Assembly: GCA_035444405.1 (NCBI GenBank)
Contig: DAOMOP010000008.1
Span: 1 to 49,786 of the forward strand
Reading direction: 5' to 3'
Source: DAOMOP01 sp035444405
GTDB taxonomy: Bacteria; Pseudomonadota; Gammaproteobacteria; Burkholderiales; Rhodocyclaceae
Length of the DNA: 49,786 bases
Shown here: positions 8,707 through 17,511 of the stretch, one piece after another
Numbering within the stretch: the first letter of the stretch is position 1
Layout: each line of letters opens with the position of its first letter
Position numbers and translations under genes: made by a program
The notes under the pieces: generated by a model
Seen by the model: the letters and a program-made list of their open reading frames with translations, nothing else
What the model was told of the DNA's origin: nothing
The model's database searches: none

Positions 8707-10371
8707 ATGAGCAATAGGCGAACGGGAAAACCGGGGCGCCGCAAGCAGGCCGAAGCGAATCTGCAGGAGCAGTATCACTTCATGCGCCAGCTCCTCGACA
8801 CCCTCCCCAACCCGGTGTTCTTCAAGGACGAGCACGGGCGCTACCTCGGCTGCAACCACGCCTTCGAGCACTGCACCGGCATCCGGCGCAAGAAGCTCAT
8901 CGGCAAATCCGTCCATGACATCGCCCCCCGCAAGCTCGCCGACGTCTATGCGGCTGCCGACCGGGAGCTGTTCAAGCATCCCGGCACCCAGGTGTTCGAG
9001 ACCACGGTCAACTACGCCGACGGCCTGCCTCGCGACGTGGTGTTCTACAAGGCGACCTTCTCCAAGACCGACGGCAGCCTGGGCGGCCTGGTCGGAATCG
9101 TGGTGGACATCAGCGAACGCAAACAGGCGGAGCGGGAGCAACTGGCCCTCGAAGCGAAGCTGCGCCAGGCCCAGAAAATGGAATCCATCGGTCACCTGTG
9201 CGGCGGCATCGCGCACGATTTCAACAACATCCTCTCGGTCATCCTCGGCTACACCGAGCTGTGCCGGATGCCTGACCCCGCCCGTCCGACAGCCACGATC
9301 GGCGAGATGATCGACGAAATCCACCTCGCGGCCAGCCGCGCCCGCGATCTGGTCGCCCAGTTGCTGGCCTTCAGCCGCTCCGACGAGGCCAGTGCCGACA
9401 CCGTCATTGTCGCCCCCATCGTCAGGGAAGTGCTCAAGCTGCTGCGCTCGACCTTCCCGGCGACCATCGCCATTGACGTCGCGATGGACGAGAACCTGCC
9501 CGGCGTGCGCATCAGCCCGGTCCAGCTCCACCAGGTGCTGATGAATCTCGGCATCAACGCCCGCGATGCCATCGGCGAGAAGGGTCGCATGGCGGTACGG
9601 GTCGCCGCCGTGCGCCTCGCTTCACTCGCCACCTGCGCCTCCTGCCACGGCGATTTCCACGGTGACTTCGTTCGCATTGCCATCCACGACGACGGCCGCG
9701 GCATTCGTCCGGAGGACCTGCCCAGGATCTTCGAACCCTTTTTCACCTCCAAGGAGGTCGGCAAGGGCAGCGGTCTCGGGCTCTCGGTGCTGCACGGCAT
9801 CGTCCATGCTGCCGGCGGCCACATCGAGGTCGATTCCGCGCCGGGCCGCGGCAGCGAATTCCGCGTCTATCTGCCCGCCTTCGCCAACAACTGCCAGTCG
9901 AGCCCCGGCGCCACTGTCGATGCGCCCCAGCCGCTGCCGCAACTGACCGGCCATGTCATGTTGGTGGACGACGAGGCCGCGATTGTCGACTCCGTCGGCG
10001 CGCTGCTCGAGCGCGCTGGCTGCACCGTCACCAGCTGCACCGACCCGCAGGCGGCCTTGCGCCGCTTCCGGGCCAATCCGAAGGATTTCGACCTGCTGAT
10101 TACCGACCAGAGCATGCCCGGCCTCGTCGGCACCGAGCTTGCCGACGCGTGCCTCGCCTTGCGCCCGGAGCTGCCCATCATCCTGTGCACCGGCTCCAGC
10201 CAGGCGATCGGCGCTGCCGCCGAGTCCATCGGTATCCGCAGACTGCTCCAGAAACCGGTGGCCGCCGCCACGCTGTCGCAGCTTGTCGAGGAGCTGCTCG
10301 ACGGCGGCTCCGGCTTCAGCCCAGAAGCTTCACCAAAGTCACCGAAGAGTGGACATCCAGCTTTTCCATGA
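8707..10371 (+). CDS. Hybrid sensor histidine kinase (PAS-HisKA-HATPase-REC)
   Basis: A 554-aa cytoplasmic kinase with no membrane segment. A PAS domain (about 20-135, LLDTLPNPVFFKDEHGRYLG) is followed by HisKA with phosphoacceptor H170 (GGIAHDFNNIL), HATPase with N-box MNLGINARDAI and G boxes DDGRGI and KGSGLGLSV, then a C-terminal receiver (MLVDDEAA, LLITDQSMPG, LQKPV). A CASCHGDFHGD motif sits between the N and G1 boxes; related kinases often carry a CxxC here. The last 56 bp overlap the convergent FixJ-type gene, a possible cognate output. Confidence 0.93.
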   Translation: MSNRRTGKPGRRKQAEANLQEQYHFMRQLLDTLPNPVFFKDEHGRYLGCNHAFEHCTGIRRKKLIGKSVHDIAPRKLADVYAAADRELFKHPGTQVFETTVNYADGLPRDVVFYKATFSKTDGSLGGLVGIVVDISERKQAEREQLALEAKLRQAQKMESIGHLCGGIAHDFNNILSVILGYTELCRMPDPARPTATIGEMIDEIHLAASRARDLVAQLLAFSRSDEASADTVIVAPIVREVLKLLRSTFPATIAIDVAMDENLPGVRISPVQLHQVLMNLGINARDAIGEKGRMAVRVAAVRLASLATCASCHGDFHGDFVRIAIHDDGRGIRPEDLPRIFEPFFTSKEVGKGSGLGLSVLHGIVHAAGGHIEVDSAPGRGSEFRVYLPAFANNCQSSPGATVDAPQPLPQLTGHVMLVDDEAAIVDSVGALLERAGCTVTSCTDPQAALRRFRANPKDFDLLITDQSMPGLVGTELADACLALRPELPIILCTGSSQAIGAAAESIGIRRLLQKPVAAATLSQLVEELLDGGSGFSPEASPKSPKSGHPAFP

Positions 10372-10939
10372 TGCGGGCGCGGTGATTCTCGACCGTGCGC
10401 ACGCTGAGGTGGAGCAGTGACGCGATCTCGCGGCTGGACCGCCCGTCGGCGACCAACTGCGCGATCTGCCGCTCCCGCGCAGTGAGCTGGGCCAGCTGCG
10501 CCTCGCGCTCATCGCGCGCCAGCGCTTCGGCATGAAGGTGACGGCTTCTTTCCAGCGCCAAGTGCACTTTGTCGAGCAGGACTGCGGCGGCGAAGGGTTT
10601 CTCCAGGTAATCGACAGCCCCCTGCTTCATCGCCTCAACCACCGTCCCGACCGTGGTGCAGCCGGACAGAAAAACGATCGGCAGCGTCACGCCCAGCTCC
10701 TTGAGACGCTGCTGCAGCTCCAGGCCGCCGATGCCCGGCATGCGCACGTCCGACACCAGGCATTCGCAGGGGCCGGGCCGATAGGCGGCGATGAAGTCGT
10801 CGGCGGACGTATACGCCCGCACCTCGATGTGATGGGCGCTGTGGATCAGATGCCGCAGCATCTTCAGTACCGACTCGTCATCGTCCACGAGGTAGACGAC
10901 AGATCTGCATGCACTTCGGCACGCCCACTGCTTCACCAT
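10316..10939 (-). CDS. FixJ/NarL-type two-component response regulator
   Basis: 207 aa. The receiver (VVYLVDDDES, SDVRMPGIGG, LSGCTT, LEKPF) is joined to a LuxR-type helix-turn-helix (LTARERQIAQLVADGRSSREIASLLHLS, then VRTVENHRARIMEKL). The sequence VVYLVDDDESV and the domain order are FixJ-like. GAGGAAC precedes the ATG. It faces the hybrid kinase tail to tail with a 56-bp overlap, so convergent transcription could let the two genes influence each other. Its targets are not evident. Confidence 0.93.
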   Translation of the reverse strand: MVKQWACRSACRSVVYLVDDDESVLKMLRHLIHSAHHIEVRAYTSADDFIAAYRPGPCECLVSDVRMPGIGGLELQQRLKELGVTLPIVFLSGCTTVGTVVEAMKQGAVDYLEKPFAAAVLLDKVHLALERSRHLHAEALARDEREAQLAQLTARERQIAQLVADGRSSREIASLLHLSVRTVENHRARIMEKLDVHSSVTLVKLLG

Positions 10940-11531
10940 GGAAGTTCCTCACGTCGTTTGGGTTTCGGCGAGCCGGCGGGGGTGTCGACAGGTCACCGAC
11001 ACCATCGGTCTCGCGCTCTCATGCGGCCCGCCGTCGGGGGATCAGCAGAGGCGGCTCATCCCTCGAACAGCTCGGGCCCGGAAAACCAGGGCCTGATTCG
11101 GCACTTGGGTAGTACTTGAAGTCTGTCTTCCATCCGAACACTGACGACGGCCTGCATTCTGCCTGTGCGACATTTCAGTTGCGCTGCTTGCACAACGAAG
11201 AACAAGAAATGTTGCGCCGCCGCATTCGCGTTCAACAGGGTCGGGCGACGCGCAAGCACCAATACGCGTTCATGAACCTCCCTGCAGCCGCGTGACACCT
11301 CGGGACATGCCGCAACGCACGGCCTTCACCGGGCCGCCCGCGACCACCGCAAGGACCAGCACGAAAAATGAGTACTACTACTCTTCCGGTCACCGTGCTC
11401 GCGGTCACAAAATGCCGCCGGCGATCCACCCGTTCGTGCGTCAGCGCTGCGATCGATCTGCAAGGCTTGCATATCCCATGCATGAAAAAGATAATAAAGT
11501 ATTACGATAAAACGAGACGGAGGGACTCGCG
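10940..11531. other. 592-bp intergenic region upstream of parA
   Basis: No convincing coding frame was found here. It must hold the promoter of the minus-strand FixJ-type gene and that of parA. An inverted repeat GGTGTCG/CGACACC (10981-11003, 9-nt spacer) lies near the FixJ-type gene. The last 60 bp turn AT-rich, unlike the surroundings. Confidence 0.6.
11468..11504 (+). promoter_or_regulatory. AT-rich parA leader with two inverted repeats
   Basis: TGCAT-N5-ATGCA (11468-11482) and TAATA-AAG-TATTA (11492-11504) lie just upstream of the parA ribosome site in an AT-rich patch. ParA/RHH partition cassettes are commonly autoregulated by the RHH partner binding such repeats. Promoter/operator function is inferred from position and composition. 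Confidence 0.4.
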
Positions 11532-12191
11532 GTGGGCGGCACGAAGATCATTGCCTTGCTCTCTCAAAAGGGCGGATCGGGTAAGACCACGGTGACGATG
11601 CAACTGGCCGCCGGCCTCAGCCTGGCGGGCTACGCCGTGGCGATAGCGGATCTCGATCCGCAGGAAAGCGCCTCTCGGTGGGGCGAGTCGGCCGCGGGGG
11701 AGCGCGGCTTTCCGGCCGAATTGCTGAGTCTGCGCGGCAACGCCGACCAAATGCGCGAGGTGCTGCGCCCCGTCGCCAATCGCGTGGATTTTGTCGTGCT
11801 CGACTGCCCGCCCTCGATCGAACATCCGCATACCGAAAGCGCGCTCCATCTTTGCGACCTTGCGCTGGTGCCGGTGGTGCCGAACCCGACCGACCTTTGG
11901 GCGACGCGCGCGATCGAACGCGTCATCCTCGCGCACATGAATAGGCGGCGCGCGCTGCGCGCCGCGTTGCTGCCCAATCGCGTGATGCGTACCGCGCTCG
12001 CCGGGGATGTGCTCGACGTCATGCGCGAGTTCGCCTTGCCGGTGCTTCCCGCCACGCTGTCGCAGCGCAGCGCCTATGCCCGGAGCGCGGTGCACGGCGG
12101 GTCCGTGTATGGGCTCGGGCGCGCCGCCGCCGCGGCGCGGAAGGAAGTCGAACAGCTGGTTTCGGCGGTTCTTGGACAACTTGGAGAATAG
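11532..12191 (+). CDS. ParA/MinD-type ATPase
   Basis: A 219-aa deviant-Walker ATPase. Walker A QKGGSGKTT is near residue 13, the switch DLDPQESASRW is at about 41, and Walker B VVLDCPPS is at about 95. It lacks an N-terminal DNA-binding domain, as in small type Ib ParA proteins. The GTG start at 11532 follows ACGGAGGGACTCGCG. It is followed 3 bp later by an RHH-type partner gene. Type Ib ParA proteins segregate plasmids, and orphan relatives position chemoreceptor arrays or carboxysomes. The cheA cluster a few kb upstream makes an array-positioning role worth considering, but the RHH partner favours a DNA cargo. Confidence 0.9.
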   Translation: MGGTKIIALLSQKGGSGKTTVTMQLAAGLSLAGYAVAIADLDPQESASRWGESAAGERGFPAELLSLRGNADQMREVLRPVANRVDFVVLDCPPSIEHPHTESALHLCDLALVPVVPNPTDLWATRAIERVILAHMNRRRALRAALLPNRVMRTALAGDVLDVMREFALPVLPATLSQRSAYARSAVHGGSVYGLGRAAAAARKEVEQLVSAVLGQLGE

Positions 12192-12194
12192 GAC

Positions 12195-12751
12195 ATGAGC
12201 ACGAACAATCAGACCAAAACCGCGCTCCGCGCCGCGCTGCACCAGGAAGACGCCGCGCTGCAGGAACGTCTGCCCGCGGCCGCCGCAGCCGCACCCGCGC
12301 GGCCGCCAGGGTCGCGCGCGCAAAGTCTGTCCGCGCCAAGGCCACCGCCGTAAAGGCCGCCGTGGCCGCCGACCCCGCAACCCCGGCACCGGTCGAGATC
12401 GCGGATCAGCCGGAGGCGGCGCCGGGGCAGGAAACCGTTGCCACGCCGATGCAGGCGGCGCCCGCAAGCCCAAAGAAGAAGGGCGCAGCCAAGGCGGCCA
12501 CGACCGAAAACGCGAAGAAGGAAAAGCCCGAGATGGTCGTGCGCGATTCCTTCTCGATGCCCCCGCGCGAGCATCGGCGGCTCAAGGCGCTGCGTGAGGA
12601 GTTGGGCAAGACCGGGCGCCTGGCGAGCAAGTCCGAGGTCCTGCGGGCGGGACTGGCGCTGTTGAGCCAACGCGATACCACAGAGATCGTGACCTTACTC
12701 GACGCCTTGCCGCGGGTGGTCAAGGGCAAGCGCAGCAAGAAGCAGCGCTGA
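12195..12751 (+). CDS. RHH-type partner of ParA with Ala/Lys-rich arm (frameshifted as read)
   Basis: The ATG at 12195 opens a frame (MSTNNQTKTALRAALHQEDA) that stops at about 12353. The -1 frame from about 12302 continues in matching Ala/Lys-rich style to the stop at 12751. One lost base near 12290-12302 would join them into about 185 aa. The arm resembles histone-H1-like tails. The last 70 residues look like a ribbon-helix-helix domain (VRDSFSMPPREHRRLKAL, then SKSEVLRAGLALL) with a basic end (KGKRSKKQR). It is probably the centromere-binding partner of ParA. The frameshift is likely a sequencing error in a GC run, but a real mutation is possible. Confidence 0.6.
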
Positions 12752-12765
12752 CGAAGCCACCGATT

Positions 12766-12791
12766 GGCGACAGGCCTTCAGGCCTGTCGCC
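12766..12791 (+). terminator. Hairpin after the parA/RHH pair
   Basis: GGCGACAGGCC and GGCCTGTCGCC form a perfect 11-bp stem around a TTCA loop, 15 bp after the stop codon. No T-run follows, so it is a strong stem but not a classical intrinsic terminator. Confidence 0.55.
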
Positions 12792-12967
12792 CTGAACAGC
12801 TCTATGGCGCCAGACGCTCACCGACGCCGCTGTTGCGCCAGACGCTCATCGGCCCCGACGTCTCCGCCGCGCGCCACGAGCGACCGCCGGACTTCAGGCG
12901 CGGGCGTTCGCCATCCTTTGCGACCGTGGTGGCCTGGCTGCTGTCGGATACTGCCTCGGCCTTGCCA

Positions 12968-13576
12968 TCACCTTGATTTCGCCCCGCCATCGATCCGGCT
13001 ATCCGGATCGGCATCGAACGTCAGGCCGTAGTAAAGCTCGTTCAACAAGATCGACACGCCGATCAATGGCATGTCGATTCGAGACTCCATTCCGATGACC
13101 GGCCGGCTTTCCCAATTGTTGTGTTCGCCTCGATAGAAGAAACGCACGCGTGGGCTGTCGGCAGCAACCAATAGAATGTATTGCATCGACCGGATGGACT
13201 TGTACTCTTCGAGCTTGTCCACCTCGTCGAAATCCTTCGTGCTCCTGGAGGCCGCCTCGATCACCAGCGTCGGCTTGTCGGAGACACGCTCGCTGTTGTC
13301 AGGCGTACCGCAATCCACGGTGAGATCAGGATACCGAATGTTCCCGGCCGGGATGACGACCGCGATGTCCGCCGACCGGGGACGACAAGGTTTATCCAAC
13401 AACTGATTTCCGAATACCCTGCTTGCGTTCATGACGATGACGTCATGCCCGATGCCGGCACCCGCCATCATCAGTGGATGGCCATCGACAAGCTCGTACC
13501 GCTCGTCCTGCTTCTCGAGCCACCGGAAGAACTCATCCATCGTCATCGGTTGTCGAACGACGTGCTGCAGGGCCAT
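12968..13576 (-). CDS. Uma2-family (DUF820) nuclease-fold protein
   Basis: 202 aa. It has the Uma2 layout: N-terminal MTMDEFFRWLEKQDERYELVDG, then IRYPDLTVDCG supplying the acidic residue of a PD-(D/E)XK fold, then LVIEAASRSTKDFDEVDKLEEY with the second acidic/lysine segment. The usual family text VEVLSPST is changed to IEAASRST. GAGGTGAG precedes the ATG. Uma2 proteins are widespread in cyanobacteria and others, and their biological role is unsettled. It is alone on the minus strand between the ParA pair and the symporter run. Confidence 0.85.
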   Translation of the reverse strand: MALQHVVRQPMTMDEFFRWLEKQDERYELVDGHPLMMAGAGIGHDVIVMNASRVFGNQLLDKPCRPRSADIAVVIPAGNIRYPDLTVDCGTPDNSERVSDKPTLVIEAASRSTKDFDEVDKLEEYKSIRSMQYILLVAADSPRVRFFYRGEHNNWESRPVIGMESRIDMPLIGVSILLNELYYGLTFDADPDSRIDGGAKSR

Positions 13577-13651
13577 GTCTCACCTCGCCAGGAGATGTTC
13601 CATTGTAATCGCGCACATGAGCGTCGCAAGCGCTGCGCATTCACACGATGA

Positions 13652-13668
13652 GGTGCATCGAATGCACC
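13652..13668. promoter_or_regulatory. Palindrome in the divergent Uma2/symporter gap
   Basis: GGTGCAT-CGA-ATGCACC is a perfect 7-3-7 inverted repeat in the 245-bp gap between the divergent Uma2 and symporter genes. It is a plausible operator; the binding protein is unknown. Confidence 0.35.
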
Positions 13669-13821
13669 CACGACCGCAGGCTGCCGGCGTTGTTGCGCAG
13701 CGCCCCCCAATGCCAATCGCTGTAAGGATGGCGCACCGCACCCCGACGAACGGGGGCGGACACGGCCCTGCCTGCGAGGGAGTGCCGTTGCGCGTTCAAT
13801 CGACCGGTGGGGAGACCGCTC

Positions 13822-15216
13822 ATGCACGACTGGCACGGCTTGTTCTTCTGGGGGTTCCTGCTGCTCTTCGGCGTCGCGATGTACTGGCTGTCGCCGCGCG
13901 CCCGCGACGAGGCCGGTTTTTTCCGCGGCCACGACGCCCGTGGGCGCCCGGCCTCGGAATGGGCGCTGATGATGAGCATCTTCATCAGCTGGATCTTCGC
14001 CAAGTCCGTCACCAATGCGGCCAATCTCGGCGCGAGCTTCGGCATCGTCGGCGGGCTCGCGTACGCGACCTACTGGCTGTCGATCCCGGTGGCCGGCCTG
14101 GTGATCTACCGCATCCGCACGCGCGAAGGCGCGACCGGGCTGGTGCCGTTCCTGATCGGCAAGTACGGGCGGCTCGCGGCGCTGGCGTTTTCGGCGGCGA
14201 TCCTGGTGCGCCTGTTCAACGAGGTGTGGAGCAACACCGCGGTGGTCGGCGGCTACTTCGGCGAGGCCGGCTCGGGCGGCTTCATCGCCTCGGCGCTGCT
14301 CTTCACCGTGATCGTGCTGGTCTACAGCCTCAAGGGCGGGCTGCGCAGCTCGATCTTCACCGATACCATCCAGGCGGTCGTGTTCGTGCTGTTCCTCGGC
14401 CTCGTGCTGGCCTTCGTGCTGCCGGCACGACCGGCCGCCGAGCTGCTGACCGAGGGCGAGTTCGCGCTCGCCGCCGGCGCCGACCTCTTGCTGGTCGCGG
14501 CGCTGCAGGTCGTGTCCTACCCGTTCCACGACCCGGTGCTGACCGACCGCGGCTTCATCACGCGCGAGCGCACGATGCTGCGCGCCTTCATCGTCGCCGG
14601 CGTGCTCGGCTTCGTCGCGATCCTCGCGTTCAGCCTGGTCGGCGTGCACGCCCGCCTCGAGGGGCTCGCGGCGACGAGCAACGTGCCGGCCGATGTCGCG
14701 CGCGGGCTGGGCTTCGCCGGCTTTTTCGCGATGATCGCGGTGATGATCTCGTCGGCCGCCTCGACCCTCGACTCGACCTTCTCGTCGCTGTCGAAGAACG
14801 TCGCCCGCGAGCTGCCGCTGCTCGCCGGCCGCACACCCGGCCCCAACGCGGTGGTGGTCGGCGCGATCACGATGGCGGTGTTCGCGCTCGTCGGCAACCT
14901 GCCGATGATCGCCGGCACCGACATCCTCAAGGCGACCACGATCAGCGGCACGATGGTGATCGGGCTCGCGCCGGTGTTCCTGTTCTCGGGCTGGGTGCGC
15001 CATTCGCCGCTGTCGTTCCATCTGTCGTTCTGGACCGGCATGGTGCTCGGCATTCTGCTCGCGATGGGGCTGATTCCCGACAGCTGGGCGATCGGTTCGG
15101 GAAAGTACGCGCTGCTGCTGGGCACCAACCTGTACGGCCTGGCCTTGTGTACGCTGGGTTTCTTCTACCCGCTGGCATTGCCGCGCAGCCGCGTGCGGGC
15201 CGAGGAACGCGCGTGA
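13822..15216 (+). CDS. Sodium:solute symporter family (SSS) transporter
   Basis: A 464-aa integral membrane protein with about 12-13 hydrophobic helices. SSS-like features include GLAYATYWLSIPVAGLV, then VYSLKGGLRSSIFTDTIQ, a strong match to the family's Na+/solute signature, and SSAASTLDSTFSSLSKN later. An upstream in-frame alternative exists at 13807, but the ATG at 13822 follows GGGGAGA. The substrate cannot be read from sequence. It starts a + strand run with the metallophosphoesterase and patatin genes, so it may import a compound related to them. Confidence 0.88.
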   Translation: MHDWHGLFFWGFLLLFGVAMYWLSPRARDEAGFFRGHDARGRPASEWALMMSIFISWIFAKSVTNAANLGASFGIVGGLAYATYWLSIPVAGLVIYRIRTREGATGLVPFLIGKYGRLAALAFSAAILVRLFNEVWSNTAVVGGYFGEAGSGGFIASALLFTVIVLVYSLKGGLRSSIFTDTIQAVVFVLFLGLVLAFVLPARPAAELLTEGEFALAAGADLLLVAALQVVSYPFHDPVLTDRGFITRERTMLRAFIVAGVLGFVAILAFSLVGVHARLEGLAATSNVPADVARGLGFAGFFAMIAVMISSAASTLDSTFSSLSKNVARELPLLAGRTPGPNAVVVGAITMAVFALVGNLPMIAGTDILKATTISGTMVIGLAPVFLFSGWVRHSPLSFHLSFWTGMVLGILLAMGLIPDSWAIGSGKYALLLGTNLYGLALCTLGFFYPLALPRSRVRAEERA

Positions 15217-15261
15217 GACACCTGCCGTGATCGAATACGGCCACTGCCAAGAGGCCACTTG

Positions 15262-16230
15262 ATGAACACGCCGGGACGAAGCTGTCCGCTGCGCTACCGC
15301 TACGGCGCCGGGGCGATCGCCCGGGCACCCGAACGTGCGGCCGAGACCTTGTACGTGGTGGGCGGCCTGTACGGCAACCTGCCGGCACTCGACGCGATCG
15401 AGGCGCTCGCGGCGGCCGAGCACGAGGCCGTGACCGTGTGCTTCAACGGCGACTTCAACTGGTTCGACGTCGATGACGCGGGCTTTCGCGCCGTGAACGA
15501 GCGCGTCCGGGCCCACGACGCGATCGCCGGCAACGTCGAGGCCGAGCTCGCCACCGGCGACGCCGGGCACGGCTGCGGCTGCGCCTACCCGGACGGCGTC
15601 GAGCAGAGCCTCGTCGATCGCTCGAACCGCATCCACGCACGGCTGCGCGCGTGCGCGTCGCGCCACGCGGACATTCTCGCCTGGCTCGCGACGCTGCCGA
15701 TGGTGGCCCGCTACCGCGTCGGCGGCGTACGCATCGGCGTCGTGCACGGCGACGCCGAATCGCTGGCCGGCTGGCGCTTCGACGCCGCCGCGCTCGACCG
15801 CCCGGGCGGCCGCGACTGGCTGGCGATGGCCTGCGACATCGCTGGCGTCGAGGTCTTCGCCAGCACCCACACCTGCCTGCCGGCGCTGCGGCAGCTGCGC
15901 GATCCGACCCGTGCCGGCCTCGTCATCAACAACGGCGCCGCCGGCATGCCGAACTTCCGCGCGACGCGACACGGCGTGATCACGCGGATATCCGTCACGC
16001 CCTCGCCCCACCCGGCGCTGTATGGCGCACGGATCGGCACCACGCATTGCGACGCGCTCGCGGTGCATTACGACCACGCCGCCTGGCAGGCGCAGTTCGG
16101 CGCGAACTGGCCGCCGGGGTCGGATGCCTGGCGTTCCTACCAGCGGCGCATCGCGCACGGCCCCGACTGGGGCATCGCGGATGCACTCGGCCGAAGCGTG
16201 CCGGCGGCGTGCGAGGAGTCCCGAACATGA
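15262..16230 (+). CDS. Calcineurin-like metallophosphoesterase-fold protein, motif I degenerate
   Basis: 322 aa. Later motifs of the metallophosphoesterase fold are recognisable: FNGDFNWFD, AGNVEAE, VVHGDAE and ASTHTC. The first motif, normally DxHGN, reads GGLYGN, so the Asp and His that bind metal are lost. A CGCAYP segment at about residue 108 is an extra Cys pair. AAGAGG precedes the ATG at 15262. Its stop overlaps the patatin ATG (ATGA), so the two are translationally coupled. It may be a pseudoenzyme or bind a different metal set. Confidence 0.75.
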   Translation: MNTPGRSCPLRYRYGAGAIARAPERAAETLYVVGGLYGNLPALDAIEALAAAEHEAVTVCFNGDFNWFDVDDAGFRAVNERVRAHDAIAGNVEAELATGDAGHGCGCAYPDGVEQSLVDRSNRIHARLRACASRHADILAWLATLPMVARYRVGGVRIGVVHGDAESLAGWRFDAAALDRPGGRDWLAMACDIAGVEVFASTHTCLPALRQLRDPTRAGLVINNGAAGMPNFRATRHGVITRISVTPSPHPALYGARIGTTHCDALAVHYDHAAWQAQFGANWPPGSDAWRSYQRRIAHGPDWGIADALGRSVPAACEESRT

Positions 16231-17511
16231 AGACCGCAACCACCCTGCCACAACAAAACGTCCTGCTGCTGCAAGGCGGCGGCGCGCTGGGCGCCTACCA
16301 GGCCGGCGTGTTCGAGGCACTCGAGCGCAGCGGCCTCGAGCTCGACTGGGTCGTCGGCACCTCGATCGGAGCGATCAACGCCGCCATCATCGCCGGCAAC
16401 CCACCCCATCGGCGCCTCGAACACCTGTTCGAATTCTGGGCGCGCATGGGGCAGAATGGATCGGCATCGAGCGCACAATCGGACTGCGACGACGATCCGT
16501 GTGCCGGACTGGCCACGCGCTGGAATGCGCTCGTGACGATGCTGTTCGGCCTGCCCGGCTTCTTCCGCCCGCGCTGGACGAGCCCGTTCCGGCTCGGGCT
16601 GGCCGCGCCGGCAGCGCAGGCCGGCCTGTACGACACGTCCGAGCTGCAGGCGAACCTGCTCGAGCTGGTGGACTTCGACTACCTCGCGGCAAGCCCGGTC
16701 CGGCTGACGGTCGGCGCCGTCGACGTCGAGTCGTGCGAGATCCGCTACTTCGACTCGCGCGACATGGCGATCCGCGTCGAGCACGTTCTCGCGAGCGGCG
16801 CACTGCCGCCAGCCTTCGCGCCGGTCGAGATCGACGGTCGTCGCTACTGGGACGGCGGCCTGCATTCGAACAGCCCGATCGAGCGCGTGCTGCGCGACAA
16901 TCCGCGCCGGCACTCGCTGTGCTTTCTGGCCACGCTGTGGCCGACCGATGGCAAGACACCGGACACGCTCGCCGACGTGCTGCTGCGGGCCAAGGAGATC
17001 CAGTATGCGAGCCGTGTGGATACGCTGGTCGGCCTCGAGCAGGAGCTGCACCGCCTGCGCCACTTTCTGCTGCTGCTCGGACAACGGCTGCCGGAGGCCG
17101 AGCGCTCGCGTGCGGAGGTCAGCGGCTTGCTCGGTTTCGGNNNNNNNNNNNNNNNNCTATCACCTGGTGCGCCTGCAGGCCCCGCGCCTTCCGGACGAGG
17201 ACCAGCACAAGGACATCGATTTTGCCGCGCCGCGGATCTCGCAGCGCTGGTCCGCTGGCTGTCACGATGCGCTCCGAGCACTTGCCGACCGGCGCTGGAT
17301 GGAAGCGGTCGCCCCCGATCAGGGCATCGTCGTGCATGACTACCGCGGCGGCACTGACGGCGCCGGTCCGACAGCGCGCAAAGCGCCGACGAGCGGCCCC
17401 GCCGTGCCGCTGCTTTCCGGTCTTCGGACCGATCCGGAGTGGGAGGCGCGCGCGTTGCCTGGCGCGGAGCGCGAACGCCGAGCCCGCCCAACGCAAGGAG
17501 AGACGAGATGA
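16227..17511 (+). CDS. Patatin-like phospholipase with DUF3734 tail (interrupted by N gap)
   Basis: The N-terminal patatin domain has the oxyanion loop LQGGGALGAYQAG, nucleophile S46 in GTSIG and the catalytic Asp in WDGGL, so it should be an active acyl hydrolase. After the 16-N gap at 17141-17156 the protein resumes in another frame (YHLVRLQAPRLPDEDQHKDI) and ends at 17511. This part resembles the DUF3734 tail of bacterial patatins. The frames join if the true gap length is a multiple of three. Such patatins often accompany 3-hydroxybutyrate dehydrogenase genes; here bdhA lies 14 kb away. Start and stop overlap both neighbours by ATGA. Confidence 0.88.
17141..17156. other. Assembly gap (16 N)
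   Basis: An unresolved run of 16 N inside the patatin gene. The reading frames on either side agree only if the real length is divisible by three. Confidence 0.99.

Noticed and set aside
9634..9650. CASCH heme c-like motif in the hybrid kinase
   Set aside because: The protein is cytoplasmic and the motif lies in the ATPase domain; a zinc- or structure-related CxxC of this kinase family is more likely than heme attachment.
13431..15230. Long Arg-rich open frames overlapping the symporter and phosphoesterase genes in other frames
   Set aside because: They mirror GC-rich codon bias of the true genes and contain no recognisable domain.
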